A stretch of 64,000 bases of DNA from Agrostemma githago (lineage: Eukaryota > Streptophyta > Magnoliopsida > Caryophyllales > Caryophyllaceae): the NCBI GenBank assembly GCA_958450325.1, contig OY288246.1, positions 37,256,544 to 37,320,543 on the forward strand. Direction: 5' to 3'. The notes below the pieces were generated by a model. It was not told the DNA's origin and searched no databases. It was given only the letters and a program-made list of their open reading frames with translations. Position 1 is the first letter of the stretch. Each line of letters starts with the position of its first letter. The position numbers and the translations under genes are program-made. This document shows, piece after piece, positions 28,001 through 43,000 of the stretch.

Positions 28001-31000
28001 TCAGTTTCTTGCGGGATTAATGACTTCGAATAAGGAAAAGGGTTTAGGGTTGGATTAGGCAGAGCCGCAAAGCGGGTTCGCCTTATCCAACCCTAAACCC
28101 TTTTCCGTCTCGTCTTATGGTGTACCCCATCTTTGAATCACATCTACGACAGGGTTCACCTATACCCTCTTAGGGTTCAGTTTCTCGCAGGATTAATGAC
28201 TTCGAATAAGGAAAAGGGTTTAGGGTTGGATTAGGCGGAGCCGCGAAGCGGGTTCGCCTAATCCAACCCTAAACACTTTTCCGTCCCGTCTTATGGTGTA
28301 CCCCATCTTTGAATCACATCCACGACAGGGTTCACCAATACCCTCTTAGGGTTCAGTTTCTTGCAGGATTAGTGACCTTGAATAAGGAAAAGAGTTTAGG
28401 GTTGGATTAGGCGGAGCCGCGAAGCGGGTTCGCCTAATCCAACCGTAAACCCTATTCCGTCCCGTCATATGGTGTACCTCATCTTTGAATCACATCCACG
28501 ACAGGGTTCACCAATACCCTCTTAGGGTTCAGTTTCTTGCGGGATTAGTGACTTTGAATAAGGAAAAGGGTTTAGGGTTGGATTCGGCGGAGCCGCAAAG
28601 CGGGTTTGCCTAATCCACCCCTAAACCCTTTTTCGTCCCTTCTTATGCTGTACCCCATCTTTGAATCACATTAACGACAGGGTTTACCAATACTCTCTTA
28701 GGGTTCAGTTTCTTGCGGGATTAGTTATTTTGAATAAGGAAAAGGGTTTAGGGTTGGATTAGGCAGAGCCGCGAAACGGGTTCGCCTAATCCAACCCTAA
28801 ACCCTTTTCCGTCCCGTCTTATGGTGTACCCCATCTTTGAATCACATCCACGACACGGTTCACCAATACCCTCTTAGGGATCAGTTTCTTGCGGGATTAG
28901 TGATTTTGAATAAGGAAAAGGGTTTAGGGTTGGATTAGGCAGAGTCGCGAAGCGGGTTCGCCTAATCCAACCCTAAACCTTTTTCCGTCCCGTCTTATGG
29001 TGTACCCCATCTTTGAATCACATCCACGACAGGGTTCACCAATACCCTCTTAGGGTTCAGTTTCTTGCGGGATTAGTGATTTTGAATAAGGAAAAGGGTT
29101 TAGGGTTGGATTAGGCAGAGCCGCGAAACGGGTTCGCTTAATCCAACCCTAAACCCTTTTCCGTCCCGTCTTATGGTGTACCCCATCTTTGAATCACATC
29201 CACGACAGGGTTCACCAATACCCTCTTAGGGTTCAGTTTCTTGCGGGATTAGTGATTTTGAATAAGGAAAAGGGTTTAGGGTTGGATTAGGCAGAGCCGC
29301 GAAACGGGTTCGCTTAATCCAACCCTAAACCCTTTTCCGTCCCGTCTTATGGTGTACCCCTTCTTTGAATCACATCCACGACAGGGTTCACCAATACCCT
29401 CTTAGGGATCAGTTTCTTGCTGGATTAGTGATTTTGAATAAGGAAAAGGGTTTAGGGTTGGATTAGGCAGAGTCGCGAAGCGGGTTCGCCTAATCCAACC
29501 CTAAACCCTTTTCCGTCCCGTCTTATGGTGTACCCCATCTTTGAATCACATCCACGACAGGGTTCACCAATACCCTCTTAGGGTTCAGTTTCTTGCGGGA
29601 TTAGTGATTTTGAATAAGGAAAAGGGTTTAGGGTTGGATTAGGCAGAGCCGCGAAACGGGTTCGCCTAATCCAACCCTAAACCCTTTTCCGTCCCGTCTT
29701 ATGGTGTACCCCATCTTTGAATCACATCCACGACAGGGTTCACCAATACCGTCTTAGGGATCAGTTTCTTGCGGGATTAGTGACCTTGAATAAGGAAAAG
29801 GGTTTAGGGTTGGATCAGGCGGAGCGGCGAAGCGGGTTCGCCTAATCCAACCCTAATCCCTTTTCCGTCCCGTCTTATGGTGTACCCCATCATTGAATCA
29901 CATCCACGACAGGGTTCACCAATACCCTCTTAGGGTTCAGTTTCTTGCAGGATTAGTGACCTTGAATAAGAAAAAGAGTTTAGGGTTGGATTAGGCGGAG
30001 CCGCGAAGCGGGTTCGCCTAATCCAACCGTAAACCCTTTTCCATCCCGTCATATGGTGTACCTCATCTTTGAATCACATCCACGACAGGGTTCACCAATA
30101 CCCTCTTAGGGTTCAGTTTCTTGCGGGATTAGTGACTTTGAATAAGGAAAAGGGTTTAGGGTTGGATTCGGCGGAGCCGCAAAGCGGGTTTGCCTAATCC
30201 ACCCCTAAACCCTTTTTCGTCCCGTCTTATGCTGTACCCCATCTTTGAATCACATTAACGACAGGGTTTACCAATACCCTCTTAGGGTTCAGTTTCTTGC
30301 GGGATTAGTTATTTTGAATAAGGAAAAGGGTTTAGGGTTGGATTAGGCAGAGCCGCGAAACGGGTTCGCCTAATCCAACCCTAAACCCTTTTCCGTCCCG
30401 TCTTATGGTGTACCCCATCTTTGAATCACATCCACGACAGGGTTCACCAATACCCTCTTAGGGTTCAGTTTCTTGCAGGATTAGTGACCTTGAATAAGGA
30501 AAAGAGTTTAGGGTTGGATTAGGCGGAGCCGCGAAGCGGGTTCGCCTAATCCAACCGTAAACCCTATTCCGTCCCGTCATATGGTGTACCTCATCTTTGA
30601 ATCACATCCACGACAGGGTTCACCAATACCCTCTTAGGGTTCAGTTTCTTGCGGGATTAATGACTTCGAATAAGGAAAAGGGTTTAGGGTTGGATTAGGC
30701 AGAGCCGCAAAGCGGGTTCGCCTTATCCAACCCTAAACCCTTTTCCGTCTCGTCTTATGGTGTACCCCATCTTTGAATCACATCTACGACAGGGTTCACC
30801 TATACCCTCTTAGGGTTCAGTTTCTCGCAGGATTAATGACTTCGAATAAGGAAAAGGGTTTAGGGTTGGATTAGGCGGAGCCGCGAAGCGGGTTCGCCTA
30901 ATCCAACCCTAAACACTTTTCCGTCCCGTCTTATGGTGTACCCCATCATTGAATCACATCCACGACAGGGTTCACCAATACCCTCTTAGGGTTCAGTTTC

Positions 31001-34000
31001 TTGCGGGATTAGTGACCTTGACTAAGGAAAAGAGTTTAGGGTTGGATTAGGCGGAGCCGCGAAGCGGGTTCGCCTAATCCAACCCTAAACCCTTTTCCGT
31101 CCCGTCATATGGTGTACCCCATCTTTGAATCACATTAACGACAAGGTTCACCAATACCCTCTTAGGGTTCAGTTTCTTGCGGGATTAGTGATTTTGAATA
31201 AGGAAAAGGGTTTAGGGATGGATTAGGCAGAGCCGCGAAACGGGTTCGCCTAATCCAACCCTAAACCCTTTTCCGTCCCGTCTTATGGTGTACCCCTTCT
31301 TTGAATCACATCCACGACAGGGTTCACCAATACCCTCTTAGGGATCAGTTTCTTGCTGGATTAGTGATTTTGAATAAGGAAAAGGGTTTAGGGTTGGATT
31401 AGGCAGAGTCGCGAAGCGGGTTCGCCTAATCCAACCCTAAACCCTTTTCCGTCCCGTGTTATGGTGTACCCCATCTTTGAATCACATCCACGACAGGGTT
31501 CACCAATACCCTCTTAGGGTTCAGTTTCTTGCGGGATTAGTGATTTTGAATAAGGAAAAGGGTTTAGGGTTGGATTAGGCAGAGCCGCGAAACGGGTTTG
31601 CCTAATCCAACCCTAAACCCTTTTCCGTCCCGTCTTATGGTGTACCCCTTCTTTGAATCACATCCACGACAGGGTTCACCAATACCCTCTTAGGGATCAG
31701 TTTCTTGCTGGATTAGTGATTTTGAATAAGGAAAAGGGTTTAGGGTTGGATTAGGCAGAGTCGCGAAGCGGGTTCGCCTAATCCAACCCTAAACCCTTTT
31801 CCGTCCCGTCTTATGGTGTACCCCATCTTTGAATCACATCCACGACAGGGTTCACCAATACCCTCTTAGGGTTCAGTTTCTTGCGGGATTAGTGATTTTG
31901 AATAAGGAAAAGGGTTTAGGGTTGGATTAGGCAGAGCCGCGAAACGGGTTCGCCTAATCCAACCATAAACCCTTTTCCGTCCCGTCTTATGGTGTACCCC
32001 ATCTTTGAATCACATCCACGACAGGGTTCACCAATACCGTCTTAGGGATCAGTTTCTTGCGGGATTAGTGACCTTGAATAAAGAAAAGGGTTTAGGGTTG
32101 GATCAGGCGGAGCGGCGAAGCAGGTTCGCCTAATCCAACCCTAATCCCTTTTCCGTCCCGTCTTATGGTGTACCCCATCATTGAATCACATCCACGACAG
32201 GGTTCACCAATACCCGCTTAGGGTTCAGTTTCTTGCAGGATTAGTGACCTTGAATAAGAAAAAGAGTTTAGGGTTGGATTAGGCGGAGCCGCGAAGCGGG
32301 TTCGCCTAATCCAACCGTAAACCCTTTTCCATCCCGTCATATGGTGTACCTCATCTTTGAATCACATCCACGACAGGGTTCACCAATACCCTCTTAGGGT
32401 TCAGTTTCTTGCGGGATTAGTGACTTTGAATAAGGAAAAGGGTTTAGGGTTGGATTCGGCGGAGCCGCAAAGCGGGTTTGCCTAATCCACCCCTAAACCC
32501 TTTTTCGTCCCGTCTTATGCTGTACCCCATCTTTGAATCACATTAACGACAGGGTTTACCAATACCCTCTTAGGGTTCAGTTTCTTGCGGGATTAGTTAT
32601 TTTGAATAAGGAAAAGGGTTTAGGGTTGGATTAGGCAGAGCCGCGAAACGGGTTCGCCTAATCCAACCCTAAACCCTTTTCCGTCCCGTCTTATGGTGTA
32701 CCCCATCTTTGAATCACATCCACGACAGGGTTCACCAATACCCTCTTAGGGTTCAGTTTCTTGCAGGATTAGTGACCTTGAATAAGGAAAAGAGTTTAGG
32801 GTTGGATTAGGCGGAGCCGCGAAGCGGGTTCGCCTAATCCAACCGTAAACCCTATTCCGTCCCGTCATATGGTGTACCTCATCTTTGAATCACATCCACG
32901 ACAGGGTTCACCAATACCCTCTTAGGGTTCAGTTTCTTGCGGGATTAGTGACTTTGAATAAGGAAAAGGGTTTAGGGTTGGATTCGGCGGAGCCGCAAAG
33001 CGGGTTTGCCTAATCCACCCCTAAACCCTTTTTCGTCCCGTCTTATGCTGTACCCCATCTTTGAATCACATTAACGACAGGGTTTACCAATACTCTCTTA
33101 GGGTTCAGTTTCTTGCGGGATTAGTTATTTTGAATAAGGAAAAGGGTTTAGGGTTGGATTAGGCAGAGCCGCGAAACGGGTTCGCCTAATCCAACCCTAA
33201 ACCCTTTTCCGTCCCGTCTTATGGTGTACCCCATCTTTGAATCACATCCACGACACGGTTCACCAATACCCTCTTAGGGATCAGTTTCTTGCGGGATTAG
33301 TGATTTTGAATAAGGAAAAGGGTTTAGGGTTGGATTAGGCAGAGTCGCGAAGCGGGTTCGCCTAATCCAACCCTAAACCTTTTTCCGTCCCGTCTTATGG
33401 TGTACCCCATCTTTGAATCACATCCACGACAGGGTTCACCAATACCCTCTTAGGGTTCAGTTTCTTGCGGGATTAGTGATTTTGAATAAGGAAAAGGGTT
33501 TAGGGTTGGATTAGGCAGAGCCGCGAAACGGGTTCGCTTAATCCAACCCTAAACCCTTTTCCGTCCCGTCTTATGGTGTACCCCATCTTTGAATCACATC
33601 CACGACAGGGTTCACCAATACCCTCTTAGGGTTCAGTTTCTTGCGGGATTAGTGATTTTGAATAAGGAAAAGGGTTTAGGGTTGGATTAGGCAGAGCCGC
33701 GAAACGGGTTCGCTTAATCCAACCCTAAACCCTTTTCCGTCCCGTCTTATGGTGTACCCCTTCTTTGAATCACATCCACGACAGGGTTCACCAATACCCT
33801 CTTAGGGATCAGTTTCTTGCTGGATTAGTGATTTTGAATAAGGAAAAGGGTTTAGGGTTGGATTAGGCAGAGTCGCGAAGCGGGTTCGCCTAATCCAACC
33901 CTAAACCCTTTTCCGTCCCGTCTTATGGTGTACCCCATCTTTGAATCACATCCACGACAGGGTTCACCAATACCCTCTTAGGGTTCAGTTTCTTGCGGGA

Positions 34001-36600
34001 TTAGTGATTTTGAATAAGGAAAAGGGTTTAGGGTTGGATTAGGCAGAGCCGCGAAACGGGTTCGCCTAATCCAACCCTAAACCCTTTTCCGTCCCGTCTT
34101 ATGGTGTACCCCATCTTTGAATCACATCCACGACAGGGTTCACCAATACCGTCTTAGGGATCAGTTTCTTGCGGGATTAGTGACCTTGAATAAGGAAAAG
34201 GGTTTAGGGTTGGATCAGGCGGAGCGGCGAAGCGGGTTCGCCTAATCCAACCCTAATCCCTTTTCCGTCCCGTCTTATGGTGTACCCCATCATTGAATCA
34301 CATCCACGACAGGGTTCACCAATACCCTCTTAGGGTTCAGTTTCTTGCAGGATTAGTGACCTTGAATAAGAAAAAGAGTTTAGGGTTGGATTAGGCGGAG
34401 CCGCGAAGCGGGTTCGCCTAATCCAACCGTAAACCCTTTTCCATCCCGTCATATGGTGTACCTCATCTTTGAATCACATCCACGACAGGGTTCACCAATA
34501 CCCTCTTAGGGTTCAGTTTCTTGCGGGATTAGTGACTTTGAATAAGGAAAAGGGTTTAGGGTTGGATTCGGCGGAGCCGCAAAGCGGGTTTGCCTAATCC
34601 ACCCCTAAACCCTTTTTCGTCCCGTCTTATGCTGTACCCCATCTTTGAATCACATTAACGACAGGGTTTACCAATACCCTCTTAGGGTTCAGTTTCTTGC
34701 GGGATTAGTTATTTTGAATAAGGAAAAGGGTTTAGGGTTGGATTAGGCAGAGCCGCGAAACGGGTTCGCCTAATCCAACCCTAAACCCTTTTCCGTCCCG
34801 TCTTATGGTGTACCCCATCTTTGAATCACATCCACGACAGGGTTCACCAATACCCTCTTAGGGTTCAGTTTCTTGCAGGATTAGTGACCTTGAATAAGGA
34901 AAAGAGTTTAGGGTTGGATTAGGCGGAGCCGCGAAGCGGGTTCGCCTAATCCAACCGTAAACCCTATTCCGTCCCGTCATATGGTGTACCTCATCTTTGA
35001 ATCACATCCACGACAGGGTTCACCAATACCCTCTTAGGGTTCAGTTTCTTGCGGGATTAGTGACTTTGAATAAGGAAAAGGGTTTAGGGTTGGATTCGGC
35101 GGAGCCGCAAAGCGGGTTTGCCTAATCCACCCCTAAACCCTTTTTCGTCCCGTCTTATGCTGTACCCCATCTTTGAATCACATTAACGACAGGGTTTACC
35201 AATACTCTCTTAGGGTTCAGTTTCTTGCGGGATTAGTTATTTTGAATAAGGAAAAGGGTTTAGGGTTGGATTAGGCAGAGCCGCGAAACGGGTTCGCCTA
35301 ATCCAACCCTAAACCCTTTTCCGTCCCGTCTTATGGTGTACCCCATCTTTGAATCACATCCACGACACGGTTCACCAATACCCTCTTAGGGATCAGTTTC
35401 TTGCGGGATTAGTGATTTTGAATAAGGAAAAGGGTTTAGGGTTGGATTAGGCAGAGTCGCGAAGCGGGTTCGCCTAATCCAACCCTAAACCTTTTTCCGT
35501 CCCGTCTTATGGTGTACCCCATCTTTGAATCACATCCACGACAGGGTTCACCAATACCCTCTTAGGGTTCAGTTTCTTGCGGGATTAGTGATTTTGAATA
35601 AGGAAAAGGGTTTAGGGTTGGATTAGGCAGAGCCGCGAAACGGGTTCGCTTAATCCAACCCTAAACCCTTTTCCGTCCCGTCTTATGGTGTACCCCATCT
35701 TTGAATCACATCCACGACAGGGTTCACCAATACCCTCTTAGGGTTCAGTTTCTTGCGGGATTAGTGATTTTGAATAAGGAAAAGGGTTTAGGGTTGGATT
35801 AGGCAGAGCCGCGAAACGGGTTCGCTTAATCCAACCCTAAACCCTTTTCCGTCCCGTCTTATGGTGTACCCCTTCTTTGAATCACATCCACGACAGGGTT
35901 CACCAATACCCTCTTAGGGATCAGTTTCTTGCTGGATTAGTGATTTTGAATAAGGAAAAGGGTTTGGGGTTGGATTAGGCAGAGTCGCGAAGCGGGTTCG
36001 CCTAATCCAACCCTAAACCCTTTTCCGTCCCGTCTTATGGTGTACCCCATCTTTGAATCACATCCACGACAGGGTTCACCAATACCCTCTTAGGGTTCAG
36101 TTTCTTGCGGGATTAGTGATTTTGAATAAGGAAAAGGGTTTAGGGTTGGATTAGGCAGAGCCGCGAAACGGGTTCGCCTAATCCAACCCTAAACCCTTTT
36201 CCGTCCCGTCTTATGGTGTACCCCATCTTTGAATCACATCCACGACAGGGTTCACCAATACCGTCTTAGGGATCAGTTTCTTGCGGGATTAGTGACCTTG
36301 AATAAGGAAAAGGGTTTAGGGTTGGATCAGGCGGAGCGGCGAAGCGGGTTCGCCTAATCCAACCCTAATCCCTTTTCCGTCCCGTCTTATGGTGTACCCC
36401 ATCATTGAATCACATCCACGACAGGGTTCACCAATACCCTCTTAGGGTTCAGTTTCTTGCGGGATTAGTGACCTTGAATAAGGAAAAGGGTTTAGGGTTG
36501 GATTAGGCGGAGCCGCGAAGCGGGTTCGCCTAATCCAACCCTAAACCTTTTTCCATCCCGTCATATGGTGTACCTCATCTTTGAATCACATCCACGACAG
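25061..36600. repeat. 12-mer higher-order repeat core (2,112 bp and variants)
   Basis: The diagnostic variant gatcaggcggagcggcgaag occurs at 25061, 27173, 29813, 32101, 34213 and 36325. The steps are 2,112, 2,640, 2,288, 2,112 and 2,112 bp, exactly 12, 15, 13, 12 and 12 monomers. Linked variants (ccgtcttagggatcag before it, cctaatcccttttccg after it) travel with it. This is the most homogeneous part of the array. Confidence 0.9.
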
Positions 36601-39600
36601 GGTTCACCAATACCCTCTTAGGGTTCAGTTTCTTGCGGGATTAGTGACTTTGAATAAGGAAAAGGGTTTAGGGTTGGATTCGGCGGAGCCGCAAAGCGGG
36701 TTTGCCTAATCCACCCCTAAACCCTTTTTCGTCCCGTCTGATGCTGTACCCCATCTTTGAATCACATTAACGACAGGGTTTACCAATACCCTCTTAGGGT
36801 TCAGTTTCTTGCGGGATTAGTTATTTTGAATAAGGAAAAGGGTTTAGGGTTGGATTAGGCAGAGCCGCGAAACGGGTTCGCCTAATCCAACCCTAAACCC
36901 TTTTCCGTCCCGTCTTATGGTGTACCCCATCTTTGAATCACATCCACGACAGGGTTCACCAATACCCTCTTAGGGTTCAGTTTCTTTCAGGATTAGTGAC
37001 CTTGAATAAGGAAAAGAGTTTAGGGTTGGATTAGGCGGAGCCGCGAAGCGGGTTCGCCTAATCCAACCGTAAACCCTATTCCGTCCCGTCATATGGTGTA
37101 CCTCATCTTTGAATCACATCCACGACAGGGTTCACCAATACCCTCTTAGGGTTCAGTTTCTTGCGGGATTAGTGACTTTGAATAAGGAAAAGGGTTTAGG
37201 GTTGGATTCGGCGGAGCCGCAAAGCGGGTTTGCCTAATCCACCCCTAAACCCTTTTTCGTCCCGTCTTATGCTGTACCCCATCTTTGAATCACATTAACG
37301 ACAGGGTTTACCAATACTCTCTTAGGGTTCAGTTTCTTGCGGGATTAGTTATTTTGAATAAGGAAAAGGGTTTAGGGTTGGATTAGGCAGAGCCGCGAAA
37401 CGGGTTCGCCTAATCCAACCCTAAACCCTTTTCCGTCCCGTCTTATGGTGTACCCCATCTTTGAATCACATCCACGACACGGTTCACCAATACCCTCTTA
37501 GGGATCAGTTTCTTGCGGGATTAGTGATTTTGAATAAGGAAAAGGGTTTAGGGTTGGATTAGGCAGAGTCGCGAAGCGGGTTCGCCTAATCCAACCCTAA
37601 ACCTTTTTCCGTCCCGTCTTATGGTGTACCCCATCTTTGAATCACATCCACGACAGGGTTCACCAATACCCTCTTAGGGTTCAGTTTCTTGCGGGATTAG
37701 TGATTTTGAATAAGGAAAAGGGTTTAGGGTTGGATTAGGCAGAGCCGCGAAACGGGTTCGCTTAATCCAACCCTAAACCCTTTTCCGTCCCGTCTTATGG
37801 TGTACCCCATCTTTGAATCACATCCACGACAGGGTTCACCAATACCCTCTTAGGGATCAGTTTCTTGCGGGATTAGTGATTTTGAATAAGGAAAAGGGTT
37901 TAGGGTTGGATTAGGCAGAGTCGCGAAGCGGGTTCGCCTAATCCAACCCTAAACACTTTTCCGTCCCGTCTTATGGTGTACCCCATCTTTGAATCACATC
38001 CACGACAGGGTTCACCAATACCCTCTTAGGGATCAGTTTCTTGCGGGATTAGTGATTTTGAATAAGGAAAAGGGTTTAGGGTTGGATTAGGCAGAGTCGC
38101 GAAGCGGGTTCGCCTAATCCAACCCTAAACCCTTTTCCGTCCCGTCTTATGGTGTACCCCATCTTTGAATCACATCCACGACAGGGTTCACCAATACCCT
38201 CTTAGTGTTCAGTTTCTTGCGGGATTAGTGACCTTGAATAAGGAAAAGAGTTTAGGGTTGGATTAGGCGGAGCCGCGAAGCGGGTTCGCCTAATCCAACC
38301 CTAAACCCTTTTCCGTCCCGTCATATTGTGTACCTCATCTTTGAATCACATCCACGACAGGGTTCACCAATACCCTCTTAGGGTTCAGTTTCTTGCGAGA
38401 TTAGTGACTTTGAATAAGGAAAAGGGTTTAGGGTTGGATTCGGCGGAGCCGCAAAGCGGGTTTGCCTAATCCTCCCCTAAACCCTTTTTCGTCCCGTCTT
38501 ATGCTGTACCTCATCTTTGAATCACATTAACGACAGGGTTCACCAATAACCTCTTAGGGTTCAGTTTCTTGCGGGATTAGTGATTTTGAATAAGGAAAAG
38601 GGTTTAGGGTTGGATTAGGCAGAGCCGCGAAACGGGTTCGCCTAATCCAACCCTAAACCCTTTTCCGTCCCGTCTTATGGTGTACCCCATCATTGAATCA
38701 CATCCACGAAAGGGTTCACCAATACCCTCTTAGGGTTCAATTTCTTGCGGGATTTGTGATTTTGAATAAGGAAAAGGGTTTAGGGTTGGATTAGGCAGAG
38801 CCGCGAAACGGGTTCGCCTAATCCAACCCTAAACCCTTTTCCGTCCCGTCTTATGGTGTACCCCATCTTTGAATCACATCCACGACATGGTTCACCAATA
38901 CCCTCTTAGGGATCAGTTTCTTGCGGGATTAGTGATTTTGAATAAGGAAAAGGGTTTAGGGTTGGATTAGGCAGAGTCGCGAAGCGGGTTCGCCTAATCC
39001 AACCCTAAACCCTTCTCCGTCCTGTCTTATGGTGTACCCCATCTTTGAATCACATCCACGACAGGGTTCACCAATACCCTCTTAGGGTTCAGTTTCTTGC
39101 GGGATTAGTGACCTTGAATAAGGAAAAGGGTTTATGGTTGGATTAGGTGGAACCGCGAAGCGGGTACGCCTATTCCAACCCTAAACCCTTTTCCGTCCAG
39201 TCTTATGGTGACCCCATCTTTGAATCACATCCACGACAGGGTTCACCAATACCCTCTTAGGGTTCAGTTTCTTGCGGGATTAGTGACCTTGAATAAGGAA
39301 AAGGGTTTAGGGTTGGATTAGGCGGAGCCACGAAGCGGGTTCGCCTAACCCAACCCTAAGCCCTTTTGCGTCCTTGAATAAGGAAAAGGGTTTAGGGTAG
39401 GATTAGGCGGAGCCGCGAAGCGGGTCCCCCTAATCCAACCCTAAACCCTTTTCCATCCCGTGTTATGGTGTACCCCATCTTTGAATCACATCCACGAAAG
39501 GGTTCACCAATACCCTCTTAGGGTTCAGTTTCTTGCGGGATTAGTGATTTTGAATAAGGAAAAGGGTTTAGGGTTGGATTAGGTAGAGCCGCGAAACGGG

Positions 39601-40086
39601 TTCGCTTAATCCAACCCTAAACCCTTTTCCGTCCCGTCTTATGGTGTACCCCATCTTTGAATCACATCCACGACAGGGTTCACCAATACCCTCTTAGGGA
39701 TCAGTTTCTTGCGGGATTAGTGATTTTGAATAAGGAAAAGGGTTTAGGGTTGGATTAGGCAGAGTCGCGAAGCGGGTTCGCCTAATCCAACCCTAAACAC
39801 TTTTCCGTCCCGTCTTATGGTGTACCCTATCTTTGAATCACATCCACGACAGGGTTCACCAATACCCTCTTAGGGATCAGTTTCTTGCGGGATTAGTGAT
39901 TTTGAATAAGGAAAGGGGTTTAAGGTTGGATTAGGCGGTGCGGCGAAGCGGGTTCGCCTATTCCAACCATAAACCCTTTTCCGTCCCGTCTTATGGTGTA
40001 CCCCATCTTTGAATCACATCCACAACAGGGTTCACCAATACCCTCTTAGGGATCAGTTTCTTGCGGGATTTGTGATTTTGAATAAG

Positions 40087-43000
40087 GAAAGGGGTTTAAG
40101 GTTGGATTAGGCAGAGCCGCGAAACGGGTTCGCCTAATCCAACCCTAAACCCTTTTCCGTCCCGTCTTATGTTGACCCCATCTTTGAATCACATCCACGA
40201 CAGGATTCACCAATACCCTCTTAGGGTTCAGTTTCTTGCGGGATTAGTGACCTTGAATAAGGAAAAGGGTTTAGGGTTGGATTAGGCGGAGCCGCAAAGC
40301 GGGTTCGCCTTATCCAACCCTAAACCCTTTTCCGTCCCGTCATATGGTGTACCCCATCTTTGAATCACATCCACGACAGGGTTCACCAATACCCTCTTAG
40401 GGTTCAGTTTCTTGCAGGATTAATGACTTCGATTAAGGAAAAGGGTTTAGGGTTGGATTAGGCGGAGCCGCGAAGCGGTTCCGCCTAATCGAACCCTAAA
40501 CCCTTTTCCGTCTCGTCTTATGCTGTACCCCATCTTTGGATCACATCCACGACAGGGTTCACCAATACCCTCTTAGGGTTCAGTTTCTTGCGGGATTAGT
40601 GACCTTGAATAAGGAAAAGGGTTTAGGGTTGGATTAGGCGGAGCCGCGAAACGGGTTCGCCTAATCCAACCCTAAACCCTTTTGCGTCCCGTCTTATGGT
40701 GTACCCCATCTTTGAATCACATCCACGACAGGGTTCACCAATACCCTCTTAGGGTTCAGTTTCTTGCGGGATTAGTGACCTTGAATAAGGAAAAGGGTTT
40801 AGGGTTGGATTAGGCGGAGCCGCGAAGCGGGTTCGCTTATTCCAACCCTAAACCCTTTTCCGTCCCGTCTTATGGTGACCCCATCTTTGAATCACATCCA
40901 CGACAGGGTTCACCAATACCCTCTTAGAGTTCAGTTTCTTGCGGGATTAGTAACCTTGAATAAGGAAAAGGGTTTAGGGTTGGATTAGGCGGAGCCACGA
41001 AGCGGGTTCGCCTAACCCAACCCTAAACCCTTTTGCGTCCTTGAATAAGGAAAAGGGTTTAGGGTAGGATTAGGCGGAGCCGAGAAGCGGGTCCCCCTAA
41101 TCCAACCCTAAACCCTTTTCCGTCCCGTGTTATGGTGTACCCCATCTTTGAATCACATCCACGAAATGGTTCACCAATACCCTCTTAGGGTTCAGTTTCT
41201 TGCAGGATTAATGACTTTGAATAAGGAAAAGGGTTTAGGGTTGGATTAGGCGGTGCCGCGAAGCGGGTCCGCCTAATCCAACCCTAAACCCTTTTCCGTC
41301 CCGTCTTATATGGTGTACCCCATCTTTGAATCACATCCACGACAGGGTTCACCAATACCCTTTTAATGATCAGTTTCTTGCGGGATTAGTGATTTTGAAT
41401 AAGGAAAAGGTTTTAGGGTTGGATTAGGCAGAGCCGCGAAACGGGTTCGCCTGATCCAACCCTAAACCCTTTTGCATCCTTAAATAAGGAAAAGGGTTTA
41501 GGGTAGGATTAGGCGGAGCCGCGAAGCGGGTTCGCCTAATCCAACCCTAAACCCTTTTCCGTCTCGTCTTATGGTGTACCCCATCTTTGAATCACATCCA
41601 CGACAGGGTTCACCAATACCCTCTTAGGGATCAGTTTCTTGCGGGATTAGTGATTTTGAATAAGGAAAAGGGTTTAGGGTTGGATTAGGCAGAGTCCGCC
41701 TAATCCAACCCTAAACCCTTTCCCGTCTCGTCTTACGCTGACCCCATCTTTGAATTACATCCACGACAGGGTTCACCAATACCCTCTTAGGGTTCAATTT
41801 CTTGCGGGATTATTGACCTTGAATAAGGAAAAGGGTTTAGGGTTGGATTAGGCGGAACCGCGAAGCGGGTTCGCCTTATCCAACCCTAAACCCTTTTCCG
41901 TCCCGTCATATGGTGTACCTCATCTTTGAATCACATCCACGACAGGGTTCACCAATACCCTCTCAGGGTTCAGTTTCTTGCGAGATTAGTGACTTTGAAT
42001 AAGGAAAAGGGTTTAGGGTTGGATTCGGCGGAGCCGCAAAGCGGGTTCGCCTAGTCCACCCCTAAACCCTTCTTCGTCCCGTCTTATGCTGTACCCCATC
42101 TTTGAATCACATTAACGACAGGGTTCACCAATACCCTCTTAGGGATCAGTTTCTTGCGGGATTTGTGATTTTGAATAAGGAAAGGGGTTTAAGGTTGGAT
42201 TAGGCAGAGCCGCGAAACGGGTTCGCCTAATCCAACCCTAAACCCTTTTCCGTCCCGTCTTATGTTGACCCCATCTTTGAATCACATCCACGACAGGATT
42301 CACCAATACCCTCTTAGGGTTCAGTTTCTTGCGGGATTAGTGACCTTGAATAAGGAAAAGGGTTTAGGGTTGGATTAGGCGGAGCCGCAAAGCGGGTTCG
42401 CCTTATCCAACCCTAAACCCTTTTCCGTCCCGTCATATGGTGTACCCCATCTTTGAATCACATCCACGACAGGGTTCACCAATACCCTCTTAGGGTTCAG
42501 TTTCTTGCAGGATTAATGACTTCGATTAAGGAAAAGGGTTTAGGGTTGGATTAGGCGGAGCCGCGAAGCGGTTCCGCCTAATCGAACCCTAAACCCTTTT
42601 CCGTCTCGTCTTATGCTGTACCCCATCTTTGGATCACATCCACGACAGGGTTCACCAATACCCTCTTAGGGTTCAGTTTCTTGCGGGATTAGTGACCTTG
42701 AATAAGGAAAAGGGTTTAGGGTTGGATTAGGCGGAGCCGCGAAACGGGTTCGCCTAATCCAACCCTAAACCCTTTTGCGTCCCGTCTTATGGTGTACCCC
42801 ATCTTTGAATCACATCCACGACAGGGTTCACCAATACCCTCTTAGGGTTCAGTTTCTTGCGGGATTAGTGACCTTGAATAAGGAAAAGGGTTTAGGGTTG
42901 GATTAGGCGGAGCCGCGAAGCGGGTTCGCTTATTCCAACCCTAAACCCTTTTCCGTCCCGTCTTATGGTGACCCCATCTTTGAATCACATCCACGACAGG

